A DNA stretch of 64,000 nucleotides from Harmothoe impar (Eukaryota > Annelida > Polychaeta > Phyllodocida > Polynoidae): contig OX381718.1 in assembly GCA_947462335.1 (NCBI GenBank), positions 42,718,281 to 42,782,280 of the forward strand, in the 5' to 3' direction. Below are positions 53,031-64,000 of the stretch, piece by piece; position 1 is the stretch's first letter, and each line of letters starts with the position of its first letter. The position numbers and the translations under genes were made by a program. Under the pieces are notes generated by a model that was not told the DNA's origin, made no database searches, and saw only the letters and a program-made list of their open reading frames with translations.

Positions 53031-53597
53031 TAACCAGACACATGAGAAGGGGTATTCAGGGGGGAATTGATGATGAAAGTTTGTGTCATGATCTTTAAAA
53101 TGAGATATCATAAACAAAGATACTCCTGGTAGTTTTGTGGGAATCATATCTCAAACATGAGTTTTCACTCAAAACTGAAAGTGATAGATAAGCTCTAAAT
53201 ACACTATATCCCATAATAACCCCCAAAAAATGATGACAATGTTAATTCTCCTAAAAATATATTATGCAAAATAAATGTGAACATCTAGTGATGGAATTCC
53301 CAAAAGACTAGACCAAAATGTTCCATTTAGAAAACAGGGAATGATTTCCATGGCAACTATGAAGTGCAGTATGTGCCAATTTCCATAGAAAACGTTCCAT
53401 TTATATTCCAAATATAGAATAACTATTATAATTAAATATAGAATAATTCCAAGAAGACTACTGTTATCTCCATAAAAAAAATACCCTAGATCATTTTTGG
53501 GCATATCTTTCACTATTTTGCTATTCTGATGGCCCCCGGTGGCTAAAACTAGAACTAAAAATCCCCCCTGAAGGTACCTTCTCAGGTGTTGAGCCAC
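53031..53597 (-). mobile_element. CTCF-motif MITE family, copy 4
   Basis: ACATGAGAAGGGGTATTCAG at the left and the complement of ACCTGAGAAGGTACCTTCAG at the right form the TIRs. ATTG on both sides (53027-53030 and 53598-53601) may be the 4-bp target duplication, with one base difference in end length. The interior holds TTCCATTTAGAAAA and TTGCCATGG-type segments and the GGTGGCTAAAACTAGAACTA stretch seen in copy 1. It is more diverged than the others. Confidence 0.75.
53530..53545 (-). promoter_or_regulatory. Degenerate CTCF-like motif inside MITE copy 4
   Basis: The minus strand reads TAGCCACCGGGGGCCA: one base of the core is missing or changed compared with copies 1 and 3, so binding is less likely here. 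Confidence 0.25.
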
Positions 53598-54104
53598 ATT
53601 GTTATTCACACAATGTCCCAGACACACGATCATTGGCACTACGATACAACTACACCCAAAAGCTTTATGATTGGGAACCAGCCAACAACCAGGACAAGTT
53701 GATCTCAGATAATATCATCTGCAAATCATATGGTAGATTGGAAAGCAGCAGCCATGTGCCTGCTCCAGATGTCATCCTTCTTAAACCTCTTATGTTGCAC
53801 TCGTGGCATTAGCCATCCACCAGCACATAACACACGCACATGATACCCTGCACTATCTAGCTTAGGTAAAATTACAATCAGCAATAGAGATTTCTGATAT
53901 CACTAGTGACAGGTTGGAAACTTCATGTCCTAGACATTGACAAGCTACTTTGGTGTGCATATATGATGGCGGCCATATACATATGGGAATTCATCCTAAT
54001 GGGTGATTTGTCTGCTGTATTTCATATCACCAGCAAATGTGGCAATGTCATTAATCAGATTGGTGAATTATTTTTTCATCCTTTGCCAAAGGAATCAAGA
54101 ATGG

Positions 54105-54448
54105 CAGTGGCGTAGGAAAAGGGGGGGCCAGGGGGGCCCGGGCCCCCCAATCACAGAGGAGGGGGGGCCTGAATATGTTTGGGCCCCCCAAAAAATTTCT
54201 CAGGACCCTATACTATAATACACATAATTCCCAAATTGTTCCTCTCCCATACAGGAAAAAAGTGGGGTACATGGGTTTGGGCCCCTAATCAGAATTAATG
54301 AGGGTTCAAATACTGCTTTTCTATATAACTCCTATATATATATAGGCCCTATGCACAATCATGCATGACAGCCGATGCTCAAAAACTGGTTAGAGTTGGC
54401 CCCCATGGGCCCCCCCCCCCCAATGAAGATTTGCTTCCTATGCCATTG
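54105..54448. mobile_element. hAT-like MITE with CAGTGGCGTAGGAA ends
   Basis: CAGTGGCGTAGGAA at the left is mirrored by TTCCTATGCCATTG at the right (two mismatches). AATGG flanks both sides (54100-54104 and 54449-54453). Just inside are G- and C-rich runs (54120-54165, 54400-54421). CAGTGGCGTAG-type ends are common in animal hAT derivatives; an 8-bp target duplication is not preserved, so the assignment is tentative. Confidence 0.7.
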
Positions 54449-54589
54449 AATGGTTCTCACTATAATGCAGATCATTTAGTTCATATGATACCTTTAGTTA
54501 CAGACCTAGGCATTACCTAGGCATTAGTGGGATGACAAGGATATGGAATGAGGTAAAATTCATCTTGATGTAGGTGGTTGCCCTGTCTG

Positions 54590-55880
54590 ATTCATTCCAC
54601 ATCAACAGATGAGGTATATGGCAGTTACAGCAATCGGATCTATGAAAGAATTATAGAGCACCCCTGGTCATACGGCACAACAATCATTCATTTTGGTTCT
54701 CATTTGCTGCACTCTTCCCTGCACACTATCCATCACAGCCCAACTGGTAGCACTAGGCAGCACCGAATCTAGTTGGTTGACTAGTAGATTTTACACACAC
54801 AAAAAAAAGAAATATGACAGACCATATATATATAATGTAGGGTGGTATGCATCACATACAGATATAGCAGACCAGTAAGAGGTTTGTTGGCAATATTTTA
54901 TAATCATTCTGAATCCTCAAAGGCATAATCTATTGGCAAGTAGAATAGGACAAGAAACACATATCACACTTAAAGGTACAGATGGACTCGATCCTTAATC
55001 CAATGCCCTACACTCCACACACAGTCAAAAACACAAGTACAAGCTGCATGACCACGGCCAGGTGCAGGTACCACACGGGCTGTGGTGGCTTCTATTCTAG
55101 GAAATACCAGTACCAGGTGGCAATTTTGCCATACTAAGTTCTATCTGGTTCCTGTAACCTTTTTGAACAGTTTTAGTTTTATAAGCCACCCTTCAGTATT
55201 TAGTCTTGTTCTTCTACCACCTGGGACCATGTATACATTATTGACTTACAAAGGCCTTCGGCCGATATTTAAAAACCTTTAACATGATATTTGGCCATCA
55301 ATGCAACTTAAGTCAATATTGTCTACTTATTGACTGTGAAGAATGGTGTGGAAGTGAGTAGTTTTTACTAGGTGACAGCATACCTCAGAAATGGCTCTTA
55401 TGCTCCCTCACTTCTTCCCTGCATACAATCCATCACACCCCAACTGGCAGCACCAGGCAGGGCTGAAACTAGTAGAGTGACAAGTAGATATTGCATTAAA
55501 TCCAATATGACAGCGTATATCATGTAGGAAGACATGTGATGCATCACATACAGATACAGTAGACCTGAGAAAGGCTTGTTGAGAAAACACCCAGAGTAGA
55601 TTTCATATTCTAAATCCTCAAATGCATATTGGGAAGTAGTATAGGGGCAAGATGTGCATAATTTTACCGAGGGTTGTAGGTATTACATTGGCGAAGTCTG
55701 GCGTGTGCACAGTCCAGATGCAGATAGTGAACAGTCTACTAGCACTGAGAGGTATAGGAGGACTCAGCTGTGTGCTCATATCATCTCCCCTCCATAAATA
55801 GTAGTCAAAGCCACCCAGTACAAGCTATATGACCGGGGTCAGGGTCAGGTACCTCACGGCCTGTGGGTTGCCATTACAGT
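54590..55880. repeat. Direct duplication X (about 0.78-kb period)
   Basis: Segment 54590-55090 is related to 55360-55880 in the same orientation. Shared landmarks are a CACTCTTCCCTGCACACTAT-like stretch, TCACATACAGATA, and a final GCATGACCACGGCCAGGTGC-like stretch. The ends also match the minus strand of 13700-13790. Identity is moderate, so this is an older duplication than those at 29105 and 45983. Confidence 0.65.
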
Positions 55881-55889
55881 ATAATAATA

Positions 55890-58450
55890 GTTAGACTTGG
55901 CAGCAGTGACAGTGGCAGACTGCCGTCTTGTCAGTTTTCTCCACCTATTTAACACTGGTTTTAATCATGCACCGTTTTGTTATTGCATTTTCTATTACTG
56001 TAGCAGCAAGGTGTTTGACAACATGAATTCAATGGTGTGGACGCACCAGGTAATATTACATTTACCCAGTAACCACCCTCAGCACTCAATCACAGTATGT
56101 GTTGTCCTAGACATCTACTTGGGTGGCCCACAAGTTGAATGACACCCCAGAGGACCACAGCTCAAATATTTGTTGGGGGCAAGCCAGAAACCAGGACCAG
56201 TTGCTATTGATCTCAAATTTCATCTGTAAATCAGATGGTAGAGATTGGGTAAAAACAACTGTGAACCACCCCAGATGGCTCCAACCGTTGGCATCAGTTC
56301 ATATCATTCCCTACCACCCTCATGTTGCACTTGTGGCATAAACCATCCACTACTAGCATCTAGCAGACATGTTCTGTATAGAATTACACTTGGCATCCTG
56401 CACTCTTTATAGCCTGTAGAATTACAATCACCAACACTAGATAGTAGAAGCTGATATATGAATATTGTTAATTACAAGTAGTGCTGATATACTGGGCACA
56501 TCAACAGTAATCCAAAGTGCTAATGAATACAGAATTCCACGCCGATAATTTTCAAATTTGCTGCTTTTTTGGGGGAATGTATCTCCATTCTTATCTTTAC
56601 ATCCTCACTGTCACATTCCTCAATGGATAGCAAAATCAATACCAGGCTGTCCTTGTCCCACTTAATGAGCGTTTCATGGTATGATAGATAGACATCAGAG
56701 CTTGATCTCTGTCTAATCCAATGGAAGTCCCACACCTTAGATTGATCAACCTGATCACTCAAAGACAGCCATATCCCCTAATGCTTCATCAGCGTCAGAG
56801 ATTAATGAGAAAATGCCCCATCAATTCCTGACACTGATCTCCCTTTAGCATCAATTGAGGAAGCGATAGGGACAGGATGGCTTTCTAGACACTGTGGCCA
56901 CACTGTAAAAAGTTGGTTGCCATGTTTGTAGGTGTACAGTAGATTCTACCGTTTACCTACACTATTTACAGTGCAGTTTCTGAGCTCTGCAGGGAGAGCG
57001 GATCAGGTGGATGATCCTCACACAGCAACCAGACTAAGATCTGTACCACTCCTCCCAGGATGTACAGTAACTATATATAGTGACGTTGGCAGGTGTAATA
57101 TAAATCTCTCATATATTCAACACTGAACCAAAGGATATCCAATGCAAATAGAATAACTTTGAACCTAAAACCATCTAATGCATATAAACACATTATATAT
57201 AAAGGAGACAAAAACTTCTTTTTTTTAAAGATATTTTGATTGAATAAAAGCGAAACGGTCAATACTCTCATAGCATAAAAAGATTGAAATCCCCATTAGT
57301 ATCTCCTAGATCACTGCCAGGCAAATCTCTATGTAATTTTACACTAAGTATATACTGTATTGTCACATCAATGTCCACACTGTACCCAAAAAAGTGTACT
57401 AATGAAATATATAAATATTATTTCCTGTCATCAACAATGGACTAATGTCAAAGTGTGGACATCTATCACTTCCAACACAAGAGTTTTGTTGATGCAGCGT
57501 GCACTGCATCAATGTAATCATCATTAAGCTATATGTGCTGACTGTCAGTGTAAAGAGACCATCACTGGGTGTCCAGCCGCTGGTATCCTGCCACAATCCA
57601 ACTTAAGCTGCCTCAATATGATATAATCTTTATCAAAAGTGACGTAAGTAAATGGCAAATGCACATTATCAAAATTGGATAACCATGGTATAGTGGAATA
57701 CAATAAATGCTGCCTGAAGTACACATTAACATGCATACATGTGTACACATACTTCTTCCCAAGAACGAACACAGTAAGGTACTAATGGTCCTTTCTGCAA
57801 ACCCTGGGTGAAGGCAGGAATATGCCAGGCAATTGGAAACTGTGCAGCTAGCCGGGGTCTGTAGTTGTTCATCCTCCAGGCCTGGTGTAATTATTGGTGT
57901 TGCTGGAAGGTCCGTCCATAGTGTAGGGCCCATTGGTTCTGCCGCTAGAGTGAGCCACAGTAATAGGCAAATTAGTGCCTTCCGGGTTTAGCTTTAGCCG
58001 GAAGTCCACAATGTCTGTGGGGTTTGGCAGGTGGATTGGTAAGTAATGACCAAGCAGAAAAAGGGTACACTGGTTCCAAACCCATCAGTATCACACATCA
58101 GGGGTTTCGTGAATAGTGATGCACTTGGGCAATGGAGTAGATTGTGGTTACTTCTATGTTGCCATTCTGAATTTAAAAGTTATGGCCGTTCAGTTTCTCC
58201 AGTTTAAAATCACGTGATCTTGTAGGAAGGAAATTGGATTGGTATGATTTAAGTCAACCTGGTATTACCTGCTGGATATTGGATGTCAGGGAGATGCCGG
58301 AGGGCTTCGCTCAGAGCTAATGGCTAAAGTCTGTAGCAATTAGTAAATATATTGTAAAATGGTGCTTGTTAGGATTCTAGGTGAGGAGAAGATGGCTTCT
58401 TAGAAATATGGTTGAGTGGACATCCTGGTACTGCACTGAACAGATGTCAA
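55890..58450. repeat. Long repeat array, inverted unit 3
   Basis: Reverse-complement blocks are A (56110-56350), H (56390-56440), R (56800-57130), W (57425-57545), F2 (57800-58040) and P (58370-58450). The order H-R-W-F2-P is the mirror of unit 5, which confirms the inversion. The R block pairs with 16570-17090. The region 57130-57420 has no assigned feature. Confidence 0.75.
56520..56772 (-). other. Open frame in block R, coding status doubtful
   Basis: The minus strand is open for about 84 codons and ends GVEFCIH and a stop. The start would be a TTG or an AG acceptor-like site near 56772 rather than an ATG. Composition (many D, E, K, S, few repeats) looks more protein-like than most frames here. 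The related sequence at 16985-17090 has stops in the aligned frame, so if it was an exon, that copy is dead. No family was recognised. A chance open frame is the default explanation. Confidence 0.2.
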
Positions 58451-58496
58451 GCAGCATCAAGTTCTGTACAGGTGATGATACCTTAGAAGGTACTTA

Positions 58497-58734
58497 CACA
58501 GAGAAAAGAAGTAGAATCACAGTGACTCCCAAATGGGAGTCTGGACTCGATCACTGAGGTAACTCTCCCTGCAACTCTAAAGTGACTCCCAATCATTAGA
58601 GAGTCTTAGAATAGGAATCATTATAGAGTTATTATAGAGTCCTGCTAATGTTAGGGAGTCAATTTAGAGTCCTGGGGAGAGTTGCCTCAGTGATCAAGTC
58701 GGGAGTCACAGTGATTCTACTTCTTTTTTCTGTG
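58497..58734. mobile_element. 238-bp foldback MITE in block P
   Basis: CACAGAGAAAAGAAGTAGAA at the left is mirrored at the right end, and the similarity of the two arms continues for roughly 80-90 bp each, leaving only a short loop. TA flanks both ends (58495-58496 and 58735-58736). GACTCCC or its complement occurs about six times, including 58524-58546. The transcript or single strand would form a long hairpin. Confidence 0.85.
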
Positions 58735-59869
58735 TACTTGTATTAGTGGGGCAGCTAACCAGTATTAAAATACTGCGATACAAGCATGAAAGTTGGTGTG
58801 ATGGCCCATTAAGGGTAACTCTTATATGGAGTTAATATCCACACTTATGAAAGCCTATGGTCAGTATTCCGATAGGAATATGTAACAATGTAGAACATCT
58901 GTATCAAACGGGACATTGTTCATAAAGATCTCTTTAATGTCCATAAAACTGTTCTTAGTATCTATCATCAGACCTATGAACTTGTCTCGGGAATAAAAAC
59001 TGTGATTCAAGGCAATAAGTGAACTGACCTTTTCCTTTAAGATCACTTGACATTAAAGAACAACTCATATCCACTCCTCCTAGCCTAATATCTGTTCTAA
59101 TTATAAATGAATAATGGCGGGAGGTGTAATTGTGAACCTCTTAGAGCCAGTGAAGCTTTGTATTCTAACAACTCAAGTGGGGAATATAAATGTGTATATC
59201 CCAGATGACCATTTGTAATAAGTCGGGCACAGATGTGAATCATGAGAACTCTCAAGTTGTTGTGAGAAAGTGTAACTGACCTCGTTATTACAGTCTTTGT
59301 TCGTATTATTTCCTCTTGGGTTACTCATTAGAGTTGCATTGGTACATCATGAAAACAAATAAACAAGAATCCTTATACCACAGCGGGCACGGAGAACGAA
59401 GCATTTCACACCTCTTGTATACTGTATACAGCTAGTGGCATATAAGGCTCCTTCACTGTATTTCGCGTACAGATTGGTACACGTCCCATAACTACTATTT
59501 ATGCATTTTGCAATCCTGACTTGACATGGGCAGATATATACTGGGGTTGGGACTGTTGATTTACAGAGAAGCCACTACTTTATTTATCAGTAGAATTTGA
59601 ACAATTCAGCCACTATGACACATTAGTAAGTTATAGCTTATGCAGAAAATTTAACAAAATACTGGTCATCTCGTGTTGACTGATCTTGACCAGCTGCTGC
59701 CAGGTAGTTTTAGGTGACTACAGATCGGAAATGCCGCCATCTTGTATTTTTCTGCAGGGGAACTTAGTCGCCCGACCCAATAGACAGCACTTAAGCATTA
59801 TACCTATGGTCGCAAACTACATGTGAGCATTAGAACATCTGTTCATGTCTTGACATGAATTTCTTGAGT

Positions 59870-60060
59870 TTCACTTATTCAAGAAAGTGTCCAGAAAATG
59901 TTCCAGAAATGTTCTGAATCTCTCGAGTTTCACTCCTCAAAAAACAAGAGATTCCAGGGAATATGACACAAGAGAATGTCCAAGAAACGTTCACAAAACG
60001 TTCGCAAATTCTCATATAGGGATCACGAGTCAAGACTCAAAAATGAGTTACGCTTGAGAT
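59870..60060. repeat. Cluster of AGAAATGTTC and AAGAAACGTTC motifs
   Basis: Short related units such as CAGAAAATGTTCCAGAAATG and CCAAGAAACGTTCACAAAAC follow each other with TTGAGTTTCAC repeats. One stretch, TTCCAGAAATGTTCTGAA, resembles a heat-shock element but its pentamer spacing is off by one. A degraded palindromic transposon is the simplest reading. Confidence 0.45.
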
Positions 60061-61531
60061 TTTGTTTCCAGGCATAAGTATAATATGCACCATGAACTGT
60101 CTTAAATAGGATTGTGCCTTGTAAAGGTTCTCCTGTGTATGACATTTGCATAAAGGCTCAAACAGTCAACACCAGAGTATGGATTGTCTCTTCTGACAGG
60201 CTATACTTACAGAAGATGACTGAGATTATTGGGATTAATCTATCAATAGAAGATAAATCTGTCTTATGTAGGTGCAGACTCATTTACCTTGCAGCAGGCC
60301 ATCACCTAGTGCCACCCAACCCCCAAAATGTGTGTAATCATGCCAGTTTGGCATTAGGATGTGCCCAGGGCGTGTATCTTGTCAGGACATGATGTGAACC
60401 CAACCAGAGGGGCCTAATTCTACTTTATTGAATTGTACATTCTGTTCATACTAAGATGGAATCTATGACTTTCCACAAATCACTTGTCTTTTTTTAGGTT
60501 AATATTATTGAAATGGCCATGGTCCATGAATGTGTAATCTAAATAAATCTGCATTACAAAGGTATAGGTTTTTGGTGATGATAATTGCAGTGAGAATATC
60601 TAATAGAAAATAATTCGTCAAAATGTCTCCCATTTAAAGACATGATGGTGATGTACTAATTGCAAACACAATCACTAATGAGCAACTGAGAAAAGATGTG
60701 CTAATTAAAAACACATCGGATCACATGGAAATTAACATGATTAAACTGATGGAGGACTGCATCTCCCCTGGTAAACCTTTGTCTGTCAGCTCCTCTTGTA
60801 TACTGTGTTTAGATAATCAACATATGATCAATATGGACTTTTTTGTCTAAAAGTTTACATACTTGTGAATCATTGAATTCTTAGTTACTGTCAGGGTATT
60901 GGGATGTAAAGTATAGTGCCAGTGGTGTATCAAGGTGATCCAACAGGGAATACACATCCCTGCTAGGTTTTGTATACTCTTTCTGTTTATCTTTTCCCTC
61001 TTTCTCAATAAGTTCTATTTGTTCTCTTGACATATCAACCTGTAATCGTCTAAAACTAGAATTGTATGAGTGCCTATATGGCGACTGGGGTGACTAGAAT
61101 TGTTGAGTCATCAGTTATGACATTATGATATGTAGGGAGCATAGACAGCTCCAGTATGAGTTCCAAGTTATTGACCGGTATGACATTCCAACGGTCACCT
61201 GCTTATTGTATTTTTCCTTGTCATGAATGCCCGAGGGCTCCGAATAGACCAATTATATTTCATGACATGTACATCGGACTAGATCCACATGCTAAGCATT
61301 TATGAAAAGAAAGCTAGCTCTATATCTATTAATATTTTTAATGACAAACATGAATCAACCACCGGATTGTTAGAATTTATTTATTTAAACAAATCATGTC
61401 GGAAGCGCTTAAATGTACGCGTATTATTCATCAAAATGATTAACTCTTGAAGTCTATGTTTATCACCGAAGGTGTTGTCGGCCAATTGTTGCCACTGAAA
61501 AAAATGAATTTTATGTGAGCAATAACAACAC

Positions 61532-61562
61532 TTGAAATTGAATTGAATTGAATTGAAATTGG
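61532..61562. repeat. (AATTG)n short tandem repeat
   Basis: About six units of a TTGAA/AATTG pentamer with one interruption. Confidence 0.9.
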
Positions 61563-62019
61563 TGAGCTAGCAGTGCCTTAAGGACAGAAAATAATTCATC
61601 TAAATTAGGAAAGGTATGAAGGGACTTTGGCTGGTGATGACTGCCCAACCAGGGACTGCCACATGCCTCTTTATGCCTGTTATTTGGCGATTTCTCCATA
61701 TTCAAGGTCAAATTTAGTGACCTTGCACGCCATTCTCCTTTATTTGGTAGAGAGAAGCCTCATTTATTAGTTTCCTGTACGAAAATCATAAATGTAGCTC
61801 CAACAGTTTAGAAATTATTGAGGAAAATGAGATTTTTCTCTTGATCTCAAATATTCCATCAGAAATTCAAGATGGCCGCCAAAAAAACGTGATGGGACAA
61901 TTTTTCACGATGGGAAAATTTAAAAAAAAGAATTAATATACACATGCATGATTGAAAAAAAGATGGTAAAAAAATATATATACCGTTCGGGTGAATGGGA
62001 ACCCCCCTTTCCTACTTAA

Positions 62020-62470
62020 CTACTTGTTTGTGCACACAATTGCTGCTTGCATGGTCACGTGCAGGAAGTCACTTAACGCATGCATGTCATCTCCTCATGC
62101 TGTGTACCCTGTGTTGTTTACCTTGGTGCCAAGTATCACGTGACCTAATTCACTTTGACCTCATTACTGAACAAAAAGCCCATCCTAATTGGAATGCTGT
62201 CTATATAATTTTTTTTTATCCACACCCATTCAGCTCATACGTTGTTCTTAGATCTAGACACCTACTAGGGAGGGAGGCACACAAGTATAATGACACTCTA
62301 GAGGACCACTGCTCCGTGTATGGCTGCGAGACAAGCCAGAGACCAGGACGAGTCGCTATTGATCTCGAATTTCATCTGCAAATTCAAAGGCAGATTGCAT
62401 TGCAGCAGAAGTGGACCTAGCCGAATGGTTCCAATTGTTGGCAGAACACTGATGGCTCAGTCTCACGACT
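62020..62470. repeat. Inverted B and A blocks; contains the longest open frame
   Basis: Reverse-complement B (62020-62190) is followed directly by reverse-complement A (62265-62455). The 141-codon plus-strand frame 61995-62420 runs across both blocks. None of the other B or A copies keeps this frame, so it is taken as chance. The B part contains CATGGTCACGTGCAGGAAG and TATCACGTGACC, E-box-like palindromes seen in several B copies. Confidence 0.65.
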
Positions 62471-62485
62471 TTGTAACAATTAGAT

Positions 62486-62550
62486 CGTCTTTGACCGGGT
62501 GACGTCTTTGACCGGGTGACGTCTTTGACCGGGTGACGTCTTTGACCGGC
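62486..62550. repeat. 17-bp tandem repeat creating TGACGTC sites
   Basis: CGTCTTTGACCGGGTGA is repeated almost four times. Each junction forms TGACGTC, seven bases of the cAMP-response element palindrome, three times at exact 17-bp spacing. It lies at the point where block orientation changes from inverted to forward. Confidence 0.95.
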
Positions 62551-62593
62551 AAGATTAAAACAGTTGAAAAGGGGCTTATTTAGACAGAAATGC

Positions 62594-62605
62594 GGGGGGG
62601 GGGGG
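62594..62605. repeat. Run of 12 G next to the orientation switch
   Basis: Twelve consecutive Gs, followed within 10 bases by an AT-rich microsatellite-like stretch (TATATATAT). Other long G or C runs are at 30911, 50115 and 54411. Confidence 0.95.
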
Positions 62606-64000
62606 AGTTCATATATATATTATAACACTATATACTAATTTCCCCGGCATTTCTGTGTACATAGCCTCCCTTTTCAACTCATGCAATCATTTCCATCAAT
62701 TTAGACCATTAATGAGGACAATTTCTCATATCTAGAAGAATCTGATTTTGACAGCACAAAATGATGAGGGCTTAGCTGACGTTCCCATGACTCGGCAAAA
62801 CACCTTTCTCACGCTAAAGCAGCCCCCTCTCCTGCATTACTGCAAGAACGCCCACGCATCAGTTACAGCAAATTAACATAATGGTTAATCTGTGTTAAGA
62901 GTAAACATAATACAGAAACTAATCGGTAACTTGGATAGTAGCATTTAGTTAACTACTCCTAGATTCTTTACAATGAGATACAAAAGATCAATGAAGATTC
63001 ATTTATCAGTAGAATATGAAGCAAATAGACAGCCACGGAACAATGGTGGCTATAAAGACAAACATTATTTTATAAAGTAAGCCACCAAGAGCTAAAGTAA
63101 TTAAATTTCATTATTGCTATATTCATGAACACTTAAACATGGAACACATGGATAGCCTTATGGCTATTTCATTTTCCCATAAATGTGGTGACTAATCTCT
63201 ATACTGTTGATGTTCTCGAATATAGTGTGTAGTTTATCATCACATTTAATACAGGTAGGTTAACTGGAAAACCATTTACCTACCTTAACCACACTATTTA
63301 GACATAGTGGACCTTTCTATAAAAATCAAAATTGTATGGCATGTAATAAATGTCTGAAGTATTGATAGTGGCTCTAGCTTGTGGTGGCCACTGGTACCAA
63401 ACTAATGTTGGTTGCCCCATCAGATGGTTTCATATTCAACTATTATCCGAGTTGACACATTTTTATTTGACTCTTCATGAAGAGTCAAACTACCATTGAC
63501 TCTGCTGTGGGCACTTGACTCTGCACTAAAGGTAAAGTCAAGTTGTACAAGGGCCAACAGATATCATTGCAGTAGCTGTGACCCGTCCTCCAGAGTCAAA
63601 ATGACTCTTCTATCAGAGTCAACTAGAGTTGACTATGGTAAAAGAGTCATGGCGATGCCTTTACCTCTGTGCGAGGATAGTCCTTTAATGGTATACACAA
63701 TATTTTGTATATAAATGCATACATGCTGCAATAAAATAAGATGATATTAATGGCAGGGTTCTCCTCACAGTGAGAAACAGTTCCGCGGCCTGTCCCAACA
63801 ACAACATGCTCCTCAGCATGTATCATTTTGCCTGAGGTCATGTTGAGGAGGGGGATCTGAGTTGTTCTCGCTGTTATCACACTGTCTTGCGTTGTGAATA
63901 AATGATGAGAAAAGCACCATAGAAGCAGATGGAGGAGGACCTTGGTGCTGGGATGGATTACAGAGAGCCCCAGCATCTACACATTGAGTACCTCAAACTA
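62606..64000. repeat. Long repeat array, forward unit 8 (runs off the window)
   Basis: Block U (62640-62930) and block I (63760-64000) are both in forward orientation, in the order seen in units 4, 5 and 6. The interval 62930-63430 between them is AT-rich and has no assigned feature. Confidence 0.65.
63440..63655. repeat. Array of GAGTCAA/TTGACTC motifs
   Basis: TTGACTC, AGAGTCA or close variants occur about ten times in both orientations, including the palindrome TTTGACTCTTCATGAAGAGTCAAA-like stretch at 63468 and AGAGTCAACTAGAGTTGACT at 63614. It has the same style as the motif arrays inside the MITEs at 32501 and 58497, but I could not place its terminal repeats. Confidence 0.65.

Larger units (their letters stand above)
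49850..54000. repeat. Long repeat array, inverted unit 2
   Basis: Reverse-complement blocks are J with its flank (50000-50420), D (50810-50940), K (50940-51010), C (51340-51460), B (52270-52620), A (53640-53830) and H (53850-53930). Segment 50000-50940 is collinear with 42980-44170, so these two inverted units descend from one. Two MITEs of the same family interrupt it. The stretch 49260-49840 has nothing recognisable. Confidence 0.7.
59040..61990. other. Gene-free stretch with few recognised repeats
   Basis: I see no gene, clear repeat block or bounded transposon over most of this interval. Exceptions are the GTTC/GAAC-rich cluster at 59870-60060, a possible inverted C fragment at 60330-60380, and an (AATTG)n tract at 61532-61562. 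AAGATGGCCGCC at 61869 and the complement of a similar site at 59733 resemble YY1 sites. Confidence 0.6.

Noticed and set aside
59890..59925. Heat-shock element
   Set aside because: The TTCCAGAA core is present but the next pentamers are out of phase, and the sequence is part of a local repeat cluster.
61995..62420. Longest open frame in the window (141 codons, plus strand)
   Set aside because: It spans two decayed blocks (inverted B and A), and none of the other copies keeps the frame. No domain or signal is recognisable.
62481..62560. CRISPR array
   Set aside because: The 17-bp units are directly adjacent with no spacers, and the sequence is eukaryotic.

Overview
KIND OF SEQUENCE. This is AT-rich (about 60%+ AT by eye), gene-poor eukaryotic DNA. 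There is no convincing protein-coding gene, tRNA or rRNA in 64 kb. The longest open frame is 141 codons (61995-62420) and it lies in repeated DNA. There is no bacterial gene density, operon or Shine-Dalgarno spacing. Many short non-autonomous DNA transposons, splice-like junctions and motifs resembling metazoan CTCF and YY1 sites suggest an animal. My guess is a marine invertebrate such as a hemichordate, echinoderm or cephalochordate, but this rests on general repeat character and the species is not identified.

LAYOUT. Most of the window is an old, decayed array of a very long repeat unit (several kb to about 20 kb). I followed it through recurring blocks of 100-500 bp, which I name by letter. 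The usual forward order is A-B-C-K-D-J-T-U-I-E-L-F-M-(G)-P-F2-Q-W-R-V-H and then A again, with different blocks missing in each copy. Forward copies cover about 1-42180. Near 42.2-42.4 kb the order reverses, and about 42430-62470 holds the same blocks as reverse complements. Near 62.5 kb the orientation returns to forward (blocks U and I to the window end). The blocks look roughly 75-90% identical by eye, with many indels and no shared open frame.

INSERTIONS. On this background sit at least a dozen short elements with terminal inverted repeats (TIRs). For three of them another copy of the same block shows the uninterrupted site, so the ends can be set to the base: 123-982, 19370-19942 and 39126-39639. 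A family of four elements (19370, 39126, 51629, 53031; 4-bp target duplications in two, possibly three) carries a CTCF-like core, CCACCAGGGGGC or a variant, near one end. Several TA-flanked elements (3246, 26219, 32501, 44679, 58497) carry extra internal copies of a short motif, in three of them clearly the terminal motif itself, in both orientations. Two small elements are flanked by TTAA (15869, 23521).

OTHER SIGNALS. A 37-39 nt segment (G) with a pyrimidine tract plus AG before it and GTAAGTA after it occurs three times (5102, 29586, 49203) and looks like a micro-exon. A 52-nt stretch is identical in two V blocks about 15 kb apart (21923 and 36812). Two nearly perfect tandem duplications (29105, 194-bp period; 45983, 177-bp period) are much younger than the array. 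The window is best read as a tandemly amplified, partly inverted non-coding or pseudogenised locus repeatedly hit by small DNA transposons. No gene network can be described from it.
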